Shown one piece after another: positions 35,166 through 43,162 of a stretch of DNA of 64,000 nt (its first letter is position 1; each line of letters begins with the position of its first letter). Location of the stretch: the NCBI RefSeq assembly GCF_018614975.1, contig NZ_JAGGNR010000036.1, forward strand, positions 1 through 64,000, given 5' to 3'. The notes below the pieces were generated by a model that saw nothing but the letters and a program-made list of their open reading frames with translations, did no database searches and was not told the origin of the DNA. Source of the DNA: Paenibacillus polymyxa. GTDB lineage: Bacteria > Bacillota > Bacilli > Paenibacillales > Paenibacillaceae. The position numbers and the translations under genes are program-made.

Positions 35166-36725
35166 CTACACATGTGCTTCTTGTTCATGATGTTCGGAAG
35201 ACTCCGCCTTCAGCCCGGCAGCATTACAAGCGGCTACATAAGCCAAACCGGCAGCCATGACGATATCATTATGTGTTGCCGTTCCCCGGAACTCACGTCC
35301 TGCACGCTCCACGGTAACTACAGCTTCCGCACTTGCACCCTCTCCACCACTCAAGGCATGCATCTCCATATCAACAAATGCAATATCATCAGAAATACTT
35401 TGACCAATTGCACGAATGGTCGCATCCACGGGTCCACCGCCAACAGCGGCGTAAGACTGTTCTCCAGCACTTGTGCGAATGCGAACGGCGGCCATTCGAT
35501 CCGTCATACTGCCCGCCGTCACCTGCAATTCAACCAGTTCATAGTCCTGTGCAGGAATATTCATGGTCTGGCTAACCATCTGTAATAACTGGTCGTCACT
35601 GACCACTTTTTGCTGGTCTGCGGTTTCTTTGAACACCTCATACAATTGTTCCATCTGTTGCTCATCCGGCTCAAAACCGTATTTGCGAACCCGATCCTTC
35701 AGGGCGTGACGACCGGAGTGTTTGCCCAAAATAATCATGCTACGCGGAATACCCAGCGCTTCCGGGTCCATAATCTCATAAGTGTTCCGATTCTTCAGCA
35801 GACCATCCTGATGGATGCCAGATTCATGCTGGAATGCATTACGTCCCACCACTGGTTTGTTGTACGCAATCGGGAAGTGCATCGCACGGCTAATCTGACG
35901 TGAAGTCTCATACAGCTGATTCAGCTTAATGTTCGTCGTTGCACCAATTGCGTCTCCCCGAGTCTCCAGCGCCATAATCAGCTCTTCCAGTGCACAGTTC
36001 CCCGTCCGTTCTCCGATACCATTGATGGTCACTTCAATCTGGGAAGCCCCATTGGCAATTGCAGCCAAGCTATTGGCTACGGCCAGGCCCAGATCATTGT
36101 GACAGTGAGCACTATAGCGAACCCGATCGCCGCCTCTTGCACCCTCACGCACCCGGCGGAACATCTCGCCATACTCATGTGGCAGGGCATATCCTACCGT
36201 ATCCGGCAGATTAATAATGGTCGCTCCAGCTTCAATGGCGACTTCAACCATTTCAATCAGATCGTCCATCTTGGCACGGGCAGCGTCCATAGCTGTGAAC
36301 TCTACGATGTCCGTGAACTGTCGTGCATAAGATACCATCTCACGAGCAGTAGCTACCACTTCACTGCGCGGACGGCGCAGTTGATGCTCAATATGAATAT
36401 CCGAAGAAGAGATAAACAGGTGAATTCGGCGCCGTGCTGCATCCGCTGTTGCTTGAACTGCTGCATCGATATCACCTTTGACCGCACGCGCGAATCCACA
36501 GATCTCCACGTTCTGCAACTGTCTCGAAATCGCCTGAACCGCCGCGAACTCACCTGGACTGGAGATCGGGAATCCAGGCTCAATGACGTCGATACCCAGA
36601 GAAGCCAGTTGATGTGCCAGTTCAATCTTTTGCTCGGGTTGCAGACTTGCTCCTGGTGCCTGTTCTCCATCACGCAGCGTTGTATCAAAAATCTCAATCA
36701 TGCGTTTGTTATTAGTTGTTGTCAT
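35166..36725 (-). CDS. leuA: 2-isopropylmalate synthase
   Basis: A 519-residue enzyme for the first committed step of leucine synthesis (acetyl-CoA plus 2-ketoisovalerate). The HMGL-like TIM barrel carries IEIFDTTLRDGEQAPG, the metal ligands in HCHNDLGLAVANS, and NGIGERTGNCALEE. The C-terminal LeuA regulatory domain (about 390-500) should mediate leucine feedback. The start at 36725 has GGAGG 9 nt upstream. It stands alone without leuBCD, and two leucine T-box leaders precede it. Confusion with citramalate synthase is possible, but motif and length fit LeuA. Confidence 0.93.
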   Translation of the reverse strand: MTTTNNKRMIEIFDTTLRDGEQAPGASLQPEQKIELAHQLASLGIDVIEPGFPISSPGEFAAVQAISRQLQNVEICGFARAVKGDIDAAVQATADAARRRIHLFISSSDIHIEHQLRRPRSEVVATAREMVSYARQFTDIVEFTAMDAARAKMDDLIEMVEVAIEAGATIINLPDTVGYALPHEYGEMFRRVREGARGGDRVRYSAHCHNDLGLAVANSLAAIANGASQIEVTINGIGERTGNCALEELIMALETRGDAIGATTNIKLNQLYETSRQISRAMHFPIAYNKPVVGRNAFQHESGIHQDGLLKNRNTYEIMDPEALGIPRSMIILGKHSGRHALKDRVRKYGFEPDEQQMEQLYEVFKETADQQKVVSDDQLLQMVSQTMNIPAQDYELVELQVTAGSMTDRMAAVRIRTSAGEQSYAAVGGGPVDATIRAIGQSISDDIAFVDMEMHALSGGEGASAEAVVTVERAGREFRGTATHNDIVMAAGLAYVAACNAAGLKAESSEHHEQEAHV

Positions 36726-37046
36726 ATCCATCAACCTCCATCAAATTTTTATAAGCATTTTCGTTACGATCCACGAGCCTCAGAACACCCGCTGATCGCC
36801 GCTCCTGTTTTTATATATTTTGTTTGTAACGCGTATGTTGTTTGTAGCTTAGTCCTTGGTAATCATTAAAGCCTGTTGAATGTTTGTGTCCTACACTTGA
36901 TGTTCCATCTTCATTCATTGCTCGTTCGTTGCATATCCTGCTTACCCTCATGACAGAGTGTACGTCGACTTACACCCTGACCTTCTGACTTTTCAATCTC
37001 CATATGGTTCTTCCCATGCCCACCCTGCTGCCGGCAGCAAACACAA
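36726..37046 (-). other. spacer between the proximal T-box and leuA
   Basis: About 320 nt lie between the T-box terminator and the leuA start. An in-frame 35-codon ORF at 36811-36918 (minus, ATG, no convincing Shine-Dalgarno site) is the only coding candidate, and I do not call it. An AACAGGAG run upstream of 36795 is not placed for any start I can support. Confidence 0.4.
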
Positions 37047-37405
37047 ATAACCCGCCATCTCATATAAGAGACGGCGGGTTATTATCCCCTCCGCGGTACC
37101 ACTCTTGCTTGATGGGCCAGGCTTGCGCCAGACTCCATCCACCTCGTCGTCTCCGAAATCCGCTGGATGAGCGTGCACACACGACATCACTGGAATTCGG
37201 AGAAACACCCTATAACGGGGGTTAACCGTTGCTGTGTAACACATGTTGTTGTCCATCAGGACAACTGGGCGATTAATATCGTCCCCACGCTTCCACAACT
37301 CCGTTCCCGGGCGAGATTCGAAGGATTCCAGCCACTGCGTCGCACCACCCCGCAGCTCTCTGAGCGCTTTATCGTTCTACTGCTCCCGTTCATCACATTT
37401 ATAAT
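37047..37405 (-). promoter_or_regulatory. T-box riboswitch, proximal, leucine-specific
   Basis: Minus strand, from about 37405. AGTAGAAC and AGAGAGCTGCGG are the Stem I landmarks. GAATCTCGCC places a CUC leucine codon in the specifier loop. AAGAGTGGTACCGCG (37106-37092) is the conserved T-box that pairs with the tRNA acceptor end. The terminator stem CCCGCCGTCTC / GAGATGGCGGG ends near 37051, followed by TTATTTGTG. Uncharged tRNA-Leu should switch on leuA. Element boundaries are approximate. Confidence 0.9.
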
Positions 37406-37440
37406 ATGACCTAACTTCATTCATCCTTATTTTGAAAATC

Positions 37441-37835
37441 AAAAAAAGCCTGCCACCTCATGCAATAATGCAAGAGACGACAGGCTGTTCACCTTCGCGG
37501 TACCACTCTTGTTGACTTCCTTCCTGTTCATTCAAGACAACCCCTGAATGCTTTCGCATAATCGGATCACTTGAAGCAGCCTGAAAGCCCCCTCAGTTAT
37601 CGTCAGTTGATCCTTGTAATAACGGTCCTACCAACAACGGCCCATTCACGGAGGCAACCCGTAACCATGTACTTTGGGCCATGATCGGCCTTCGGATTCT
37701 CCCGGGGAGTCACCGTGTTCCATCGTTCCGCTTCCAGGTGAGTTTCAGGTTTCCTTCGACTGCGTTGCACCATACCGCAGCTCTCTAAGACCGGGAATGA
37801 CCTTACTAGTCCTGTTCATCGCGTTTATCAGTTCA
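37441..37835 (-). promoter_or_regulatory. T-box riboswitch, distal, leucine-specific
   Basis: A second complete T-box lies directly upstream of the first. It has AGTAAGG and AGAGAGCTGCGG in Stem I, GAAACTCACC with a CUC specifier, AAGAGTGGTACCGCG at 37510-37496, and a terminator (AGCCTGTCGTCTC ... GGTGGCAGGCT) with seven U residues ending near 37441. Two T-boxes in series should give a steeper leucine response. Boundaries are approximate. Confidence 0.9.
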
Positions 37836-37919
37836 GGAATCTGAATTCCTGTTTAAATTTGTAACTAAATATACATTCTTTACATCCCTGTTGTCAACTC
37901 TTAATCTCAAACTGCTTGC

Positions 37920-38975
37920 CTATACGGACTGAACGGACCATTCCTCCAGGGAAAGTCCTGGATCTGCCTTCGCATCAAATTCAGCAATTTCTCCCCGCTG
38001 CCATTTCAGATACGCAGCCGCTCCAATCATGGCCGCATTATCTGTACAATATTCCATTGGCGGGATTAACAGTTCAAGCCCTTCCTTCGTGCAACGCTCC
38101 TGTAATGCTGAGCGCAATCCCCGGTTTGCTGCAACACCACCACACAACAGCAATTGTCGTGAACCATACTCACGCACCGCTCTAACGGCTTTCTCCACCA
38201 ACACTTCAACAACAGCTTCCTGGAATCCACGTGCAACCGCAGACGGCTCCAAGGTCTCTCCGCGCATTTTGGCCTGATTGAGCGCATTCAGTACAGCAGA
38301 CTTCAAGCCACTGAGACTGAAATCGTACGAACCTGCTTCCAGCCATACCCGTGGTAATGGCACTACATCCTCCGCTTCAGATGCCATCCGGTCCACATGC
38401 GGGCCACCCGGATAAGGACAGCCCAATGCACGTGCTACTTTGTCATACGCTTCGCCTACAGCATCATCACGTGTCCGACCAATCAGTTTGAACTTGCCCT
38501 CGGATTCCATATGCACGAGTTCTGTATGTCCACCGGATACGACTAGTGCCATCGCCGGGTATTGCAGTTCATGAGTAAGTCGGTTGGCATAGATATGCCC
38601 CGCAATATGATGTGTGCCAATGAGCGGTTTGCCCAGTGCCATCGCCATCGTTTTGGCCGCAACGATTCCTACCAAGAGTGCACCGACCAGCCCCGGACCT
38701 TGTGTTACGGCAATTGCACTTAGATCACGCGGACGAATGCCGGACTGTTCGATCGCCTGTTCCAGCATCAACGTAATGACTTCAACGTGTTTGCGTGAAG
38801 CCACTTCAGGTACCACTCCACCAAATGCCTTATGCGTCTCGATCTGACTTGAGATGAGATTGGATAACACTTCTCTCCCATCCTTAACTACAGCTACCGA
38901 TGTTTCATCACAGCTTGTCTCCACCGCCAAAATGTAGGATGGTGCAGAATTTATTTTTTCATTGAGTTCGTTCAT
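37920..38975 (-). CDS. tsaD: tRNA N6-threonylcarbamoyladenosine transferase TsaD
   Basis: A 351-residue ASKHA-fold enzyme that transfers threonylcarbamoyl to A37 of ANN-decoding tRNAs with TsaB and TsaE. Landmarks are ILAVETSCDETSVAVV, the metal-binding GTHHIAGHIYA, and VSGGHTELV. The ATG at 38975 overlaps the rimI stop codon as ATGA; a longer in-frame extension to 39035 lies entirely within rimI and is not needed. It is the last gene of the tsaE-tsaB-rimI-tsaD operon. Confidence 0.95.
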   Translation of the reverse strand: MNELNEKINSAPSYILAVETSCDETSVAVVKDGREVLSNLISSQIETHKAFGGVVPEVASRKHVEVITLMLEQAIEQSGIRPRDLSAIAVTQGPGLVGALLVGIVAAKTMAMALGKPLIGTHHIAGHIYANRLTHELQYPAMALVVSGGHTELVHMESEGKFKLIGRTRDDAVGEAYDKVARALGCPYPGGPHVDRMASEAEDVVPLPRVWLEAGSYDFSLSGLKSAVLNALNQAKMRGETLEPSAVARGFQEAVVEVLVEKAVRAVREYGSRQLLLCGGVAANRGLRSALQERCTKEGLELLIPPMEYCTDNAAMIGAAAYLKWQRGEIAEFDAKADPGLSLEEWSVQSV

Positions 38976-39493
38976 GAATCCAGTACGCTTCCTTCCTCTT
39001 CGCCGCTCCGGCCTGCAGACGGCAAGTTCGCCCACATAATCATCGCATCTTCCCCATTATCGGAGTAATACCCTTTACGAAGACCCGCCGATTCAAACCC
39101 TTTTTTCTGATACAAACGCTGGGCAATACTGTTCGAGACTCTGACCTCCAGCGTCATTCGTTCCATCCCGAGATAAGCCGCTGTACTCATTAATTCATCC
39201 AGTAACTTTTCACCAAGCTTGCGTCCACGGTACGCGCCTCTGACTGCAATATTGGTAATATGGGCTTCATCCATAATCGTCCACATACCTGCATAGCCAA
39301 TGGCCTTGCCTTCCAATTCCATCACCATATATTTAGCAAAATGATTGTGTGTCAATTCATTTTGAAATGCTTCTTCCGTCCAGGGCAGGGTAAAGGCCTC
39401 ATGTTCAATCTCCATCACATCGGGAATATCCGCAAGTGTCATGAACCTGAACTGAAGCGCTGCTTCCTGCTTATTATTCGCCACGTTGTCCAT
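38972..39493 (-). CDS. rimI: ribosomal-protein-alanine N-acetyltransferase RimI
   Basis: A 173-residue GNAT enzyme that in the family acetylates the N-terminus of ribosomal protein S18. Typical segments are MTLADIPDVMEIEHEAF, WTEEAFQNEL, the acetyl-CoA loop GAYRGRKLGEKLLDEL and RLYQKKGFESAGLRKGYY. A G-rich Shine-Dalgarno site (GGGGAGGGG) precedes the ATG. It overlaps tsaD by 4 nt; a MITE-like repeat separates it from tsaB. Confidence 0.93.
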   Translation of the reverse strand: MDNVANNKQEAALQFRFMTLADIPDVMEIEHEAFTLPWTEEAFQNELTHNHFAKYMVMELEGKAIGYAGMWTIMDEAHITNIAVRGAYRGRKLGEKLLDELMSTAAYLGMERMTLEVRVSNSIAQRLYQKKGFESAGLRKGYYSDNGEDAMIMWANLPSAGRSGEEEGSVLDS

Positions 39494-39518
39494 CTGCTTC
39501 CCCTCCCCCTTTAGTGCG

Positions 39519-39704
39519 TGTTCAAAAAGACCGGATGAAGCTAGAAATGGAGTAGCGGAGCGTAGGGAAAACTACGTGAGCAACCACAATGTTTCCAAAG
39601 GAAACATACTTCGTAAGCCTCCCGCTTATTTCGGCTGAATTCCATATTCGATGCTGATGATGCCACCAGGTATCCTTCGTAATCAAAAGCGGACTTTTTG
39701 AACA
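39519..39704. mobile_element. MITE-like repeat inside the tsa operon
   Basis: TGTTCAAAAAGACCG (39519-39533) and CGGACTTTTTGAACA (39690-39704) are 15-bp terminal inverted repeats with one mismatch. The 186-nt element has no credible ORF; internal small palindromes are CGTAG/CTACG (39561-39576) and TGTTTCC/GGAAACA (39590-39606). It fills the whole gap between tsaB and rimI, which in relatives are close together. I see no target-site duplication. It looks like a non-autonomous transposon remnant. Confidence 0.75.
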
Positions 39705-39711
39705 ACCTCTT

Positions 39712-40566
39712 TTAGCCTTTGCGCAGCAGATTGGCTTCCGCTTCAGACAGCTGGGTGTAGTTCGGCACCAGCGCATGTACGTCATCACGCTGACCTGCAA
39801 GCAGCGCGGCGGCGCCAAGGCGCCCAACCCAGCGGCCTTCCAGCTCATAAGGTACGAGCTGGAGCGCCGTTCCTGCGGGGCAGCGAAGCTCCGCCGCTGC
39901 CGCAGCATGAGGGCCCGTCTCGCCGACGATCCAGACGGCTACGGGCCGCTCTTCCGGCGCCGCCTCCGCCATACGGGCGGCGAGGGCTTCCAGCCATCCG
40001 TCCATCTTGCGGATGGCATCAGGCGCCAGACGCCGGGGCGCATCGCTCCCGGCGGAGGCAAACAGCGCGGTGCACGCTTGACCGCGCCGTGCATCCACAA
40101 GCGGAACGATCCAGTGGACAGGGGCAGCACTTGTGCTGCCCTGGTCCGCGGATGGCGTTCCGCCAGCCCCTGCTGCGGCATCCTCTGCCGCAGCTTCCGC
40201 CTTGGCGGCGAGGCCGCTGTGCCAGCCGCCCCAGGCGATGGCCTGAAGGCTGGACACCCCGGCTACGGGGATGTCCCACGCCCAGGCCAGTGTCTTCGCC
40301 GCGGTCACCGCAATGCGGATGCCCGTGTACGAGCCTGGGCCAACGCCAACGGCAATGCCGTCCAGTTGGCCAGGCTGTGTGTTGCTGGCGGCCAGCAGCT
40401 GCTCCATCACCGGTACAACGTGTACCGAATGGTTGCGCTCAGCCCGTTCATTGCGTTCTTCCAGAAGCGCATGATCTTCCATCATCGCAGCTGCCATCAC
40501 TGCGGTGGAGGTATCCAACGCCAAAAACCGCTGACGCGGCTCTTTTTGTAAATCTTCCATCATCAT
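39712..40566 (-). CDS. tsaB: tRNA threonylcarbamoyladenosine biosynthesis protein TsaB
   Basis: A 284-residue partner of TsaD in t6A synthesis, with the ASKHA N-lobe (FLALDTSTAVMAAAM, GVGPGSYTGIRIAVTAAKTLAWA). The protein is longer than usual because of an Ala/Gly-rich insert (about residues 115-150, in the stretch from WHSGLAAKAEAA to STSAAP). The gene body (about 39780-40330) is visibly richer in G+C than its neighbours. ATGATGATG at 40566-40558 overlaps the tsaE stop, so the first of these is chosen; the exact one is uncertain. Confidence 0.9.
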   Translation of the reverse strand: MMMEDLQKEPRQRFLALDTSTAVMAAAMMEDHALLEERNERAERNHSVHVVPVMEQLLAASNTQPGQLDGIAVGVGPGSYTGIRIAVTAAKTLAWAWDIPVAGVSSLQAIAWGGWHSGLAAKAEAAAEDAAAGAGGTPSADQGSTSAAPVHWIVPLVDARRGQACTALFASAGSDAPRRLAPDAIRKMDGWLEALAARMAEAAPEERPVAVWIVGETGPHAAAAAELRCPAGTALQLVPYELEGRWVGRLGAAALLAGQRDDVHALVPNYTQLSEAEANLLRKG

Positions 40567-41045
40567 TTGACCCCATTCTGTCTGAACTGTCGGCACATGG
40601 CTGCATAAGTCTCGCCGTACCCATCCAGTGTAATCGTTCGATCCTCCAGGCCGGTTGTTTCAATCTGCACATGCAAGTGCTCTTGCGGCAGCAATTCGGG
40701 AATGATACTCGACCACTCCACCAGACTGACTCCGGCTCCATAGAAATATTCATCAAGTCCAAGCTCATCCGCTTCTTCCAGCGATATGCGATATACATCC
40801 ATGTGATATAAGGGTAGACGCCCTTCGTACTCCTTGATTAGTGTGAATGTGGGACTGCTTACCACATCACGTACACCCAAATGCCAGGCAAATTTCTGTG
40901 AAAATGCCGTTTTTCCCGCGCCCAGATCACCATCCAGAGCAATCACCATGCCGGCGTTTGCCTGTCTGGCGAGTGCGGAAGCGAGTGCTTCTGTATCTGC
41001 AATGCCATGGGATTGATACACCCACTGCTCGTGCGTCTGATTCAA
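40563..41045 (-). CDS. tsaE: tRNA threonylcarbamoyladenosine biosynthesis ATPase TsaE
   Basis: A 160-residue P-loop ATPase that powers the TsaBDE complex. Walker A is GDLGAGKT, followed by SSPTFTLIKEYEG, YHMDVYRI and GLDEYF, all diagnostic. I prefer a TTG start at 41045 with AAAGGTGG 8 nt upstream; a GTG at 41057 is the alternative. First gene of the tsaE-tsaB-rimI-tsaD operon, overlapping tsaB by 4 nt. Confidence 0.92.
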   Translation of the reverse strand: MNQTHEQWVYQSHGIADTEALASALARQANAGMVIALDGDLGAGKTAFSQKFAWHLGVRDVVSSPTFTLIKEYEGRLPLYHMDVYRISLEEADELGLDEYFYGAGVSLVEWSSIIPELLPQEHLHVQIETTGLEDRTITLDGYGETYAAMCRQFRQNGVK

Positions 41046-41199
41046 TATTCGCCCCACCTTTGGCGGTCCAGCCGCCTGAGTTCACTTTGAACCTTATTAT
41101 ATCGGTCCCTTTCTTCCCCCGCAACATCCAAGAAGGCAAGCGGAAATATAACATGCATTATTAGACGTGTCTCAAAACTCGCTCAGACACCTGATAGGA

Positions 41200-41231
41200 A
41201 AAACCAAAAACCGGCACCTCTCGGTACCGGC
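41200..41231 (-). terminator. terminator of the sspH operon
   Basis: On the minus strand CCGGTACC and GGTGCCGG pair (one U-G) around GAGA, followed by TTTTTGGTTTTTCC. It lies about 70 nt past the sspH stop codon. Confidence 0.85.
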
Positions 41232-41298
41232 CGTGTTATGCATATATTTCAGCTTTTATTCATTCTCCGATTCCTCAATAACGATATGTTACTTGTAT

Positions 41299-41478
41299 CT
41301 ACTCCTCCAAGCGATCCACACGAACCGTCTGGGTATTTCCCGGCCTGCTGCCAACCTGCACGGTCGCCATACCATTAGCTTCATCCACATTTTCGATCCA
41401 GACTGGATCTCCCTCCAATGTAACGGCAATGGTATCCTTGGAATCATAGATCGCTTTGGCGCGCTTCGCATCCATCAT
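41299..41478 (-). CDS. sspH: small acid-soluble spore protein H
   Basis: A 59-residue minor SASP of the H type, made in the forespore and degraded at germination. It begins MMDAKRAKAIYDSKDTIAVT and contains VWIENVDEANGMATV, aligned throughout with B. subtilis SspH (59 residues). The ATG at 41478 lies 1 nt after the stop codon of the upstream acidic gene and uses GGGGAG within that gene's last codons as Shine-Dalgarno site, so the two are coupled. Nearby ATGs at 41487 and 41475 are alternatives. Confidence 0.88.
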   Translation of the reverse strand: MMDAKRAKAIYDSKDTIAVTLEGDPVWIENVDEANGMATVQVGSRPGNTQTVRVDRLEE

Positions 41479-41479
41479 C

Positions 41480-41776
41480 TTATTCATACTCCCCTTCCGG
41501 ATCATCATGTGATTCTTGAACCATGCTATCTGTTGTACTTTCACCAATATAACCGTTATCTTCCGTAACCTGTCCCCCGCCTAACCCTTCATTTACCATC
41601 CGGTCAATGTCGAGCATGAACGACTCCCGATCAAGGGGCAATTCTTCCGAAGTGACCGCTTCCCAGTTAACAGCTGTAGCAGGTATATAGAATTCTTCAG
41701 CACTTTCGGCTTCGGCAAGAGGATACGGAGAAAATGCATGCTTGTGCGCTTCTTCCTCATCACGTCTGTTCTTCAA
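41480..41776 (-). CDS. small acidic protein co-transcribed with sspH
   Basis: A 98-residue acidic, Glu/Asp-rich, soluble protein that I do not recognise. It starts at TTG (41776), with GGGAGGTG 7 nt before it; an upstream ATG at 41794 has no such site. It has no transmembrane or signal segment; a central segment reads FYIPATAVNWEAVTSEELPLD. Its stop lies 1 nt before sspH, so a forespore role is likely. It is divergent from ku across 200 nt. Confidence 0.75.
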   Translation of the reverse strand: MKNRRDEEEAHKHAFSPYPLAEAESAEEFYIPATAVNWEAVTSEELPLDRESFMLDIDRMVNEGLGGGQVTEDNGYIGESTTDSMVQESHDDPEGEYE

Positions 41777-41909
41777 TATTGCACCTCCCGGCATATGTGC
41801 TGCGAGAATAACTACCTATCCCATGCTCATCTTCCTGTCGGAATCCAAGCATGTTTCTGTTATCATCCCCGAGTCTCGCCGAACCATACGAATTCGTTCG
41901 TCCATAAGA

Positions 41910-41940
41910 CGATTATCCCTTGCGCCAGATGCCCATACTA
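41910..41940 (+). promoter_or_regulatory. possible SigG promoter of ku
   Basis: CATACTA (41934-41940) is a perfect SigG -10 (CATAMTA). CGATTA lies 18 nt upstream and matches four of six bases of the TGAATA -35. The start of ku is 38 nt downstream. SigG control of ku/ligD is known in B. subtilis; the match here is mainly in the -10. Confidence 0.5.
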
Positions 41941-41977
41941 TTGAATAAAAAGGAATCTCAATGAAAGGAGCCGATCT

Positions 41978-42892
41978 ATGCATACCGTCTGGAAAGGCGC
42001 AATCAGTTTTGGCCTTGTGCATGTCCCTGTCAAAATGTTCTCGGCTACCGAAGACAAAGACATCTCCATGCGTTATATCCATAAAGTCTGCGGCAGCCCG
42101 CTCGCTTATGTTCGTCAATGTCCATCCTGTGAAGTGGACGTGAAGTGGGAAGAGATTACCAAAGGCTATGAATATGAAAAGGGTAAATTCGTACTCTTCG
42201 AGAAAGATGAATTGGAAGCGTTGAATGATTCCACCAGCAAAACCATTACCATACTGGATTTTGTCGACTTGACTGAGATTGATCCCATCTATTTTCAGAA
42301 AACATATTACCTATCACCCGATCAGGCCGGTGGAAATGCCTACCAGCTGTTGATGAATGCGATGCGAGATACCGGCAAAATTGGCATCGCCAAAATCTCC
42401 ATTCGCTCGAAGAGCAGTCTGGCTGCCATACGAGTACTGGAAGATTGTCTCTCCATGGAGACGATTTTCTATCCCGACGAGATTCGTCCTGTCTCCCAGG
42501 TCCCTAACTTGCCGGAAGTGCAGAACGTGAATGAAAAGGAACTCACGATGGCAAAGCTGCTGATTGACCAATTGTCCACGCCTTTTGAACCTGGTAAATA
42601 CACCGATGACTATCGCAGCAAACTGCTGGATCTTATTCAGCACAAAGTGGCAGGCGAAGAAATCAAGATTGCTCCAGCCAAACCTGAAGCTAATGTGATG
42701 GATTTGATGGCTGCCTTGCAGGCAAGTATCGAGGCCGTGAAGCCTATTCCGGCTGACCCTGGGACAACAACGGCCAAGCCTAAGAAACGTGCACCGCGAA
42801 AAACGCCTGCTCAAGCGGTTGCCGGAGGAGAATCCGATACAGCTGCTGCACCAGCCAAAAGAAAAAAGGCGACTCCCAAACCAAAAGTTTGA
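41978..42892 (+). CDS. ku: Ku protein, non-homologous end joining
   Basis: A 304-residue bacterial Ku homologue that binds DNA double-strand ends as a ring and recruits LigD. It begins MHTVWKGAISFGLVHVPVKM and has the Cys pairs of the family in VRQCPSCEVDV. Its last 60 residues are a Lys/Ala/Pro-rich basic tail (TAKPKKRAPRKT, AKRKKATPKPKV), which in this family helps DNA binding. AAAGGAG lies 7 nt before the ATG. Together with the ligase and polymerase genes at 44355-46236 it makes an NHEJ island beside sspH. Confidence 0.96.
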   Translation: MHTVWKGAISFGLVHVPVKMFSATEDKDISMRYIHKVCGSPLAYVRQCPSCEVDVKWEEITKGYEYEKGKFVLFEKDELEALNDSTSKTITILDFVDLTEIDPIYFQKTYYLSPDQAGGNAYQLLMNAMRDTGKIGIAKISIRSKSSLAAIRVLEDCLSMETIFYPDEIRPVSQVPNLPEVQNVNEKELTMAKLLIDQLSTPFEPGKYTDDYRSKLLDLIQHKVAGEEIKIAPAKPEANVMDLMAALQASIEAVKPIPADPGTTTAKPKKRAPRKTPAQAVAGGESDTAAAPAKRKKATPKPKV

Positions 42893-42949
42893 ATGTCGCT
42901 AAGCCAAGATCGATTCCGTTATATAACTCATGTAATGATGTTTACCCCG

Positions 42950-42977
42950 ATCCGGCTTCACAGTCGGATTTTTTTGT
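42950..42977 (+). terminator. terminator of ku
   Basis: ATCCGGCT and AGTCGGAT pair (one G-U) around TCAC, followed by TTTTTTTGTTTTG. Confidence 0.9.
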
Positions 42978-43050
42978 TTTGTAAAATGCGATTGACGAAA
43001 GCTGATTTATATTTTATATTAACTTATGAAAAGTAACTTATTTATGAATA

Positions 43051-43065
43051 TACAGTCACCCTGTA
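43051..43065. promoter_or_regulatory. operator-like palindrome upstream of catE
   Basis: TACAGTCACCCTGTA is a 15-bp palindrome with TAC...GTA ends, the same size and edges as B. subtilis YodB/CatR sites. AACTTAT direct repeats lie just upstream at 43021 and 43035. The arms are only five bases, so this is tentative. Confidence 0.3.
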
Positions 43066-43162
43066 ATTCTGCTTTAACAGTATGCAATTAAATAATCCGT
43101 TCTCAACGCATATACACAATTAAACGAGAATCCATATTATCTATGATCAGGAGGAAACAATC

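Noticed and set aside
39775..40811. Two plus-strand ORFs of about 250 residues opposite tsaB/tsaE
   Set aside because: High GC in tsaB removes stop codons from the other frames; the real t6A genes on the minus strand carry all family motifs.
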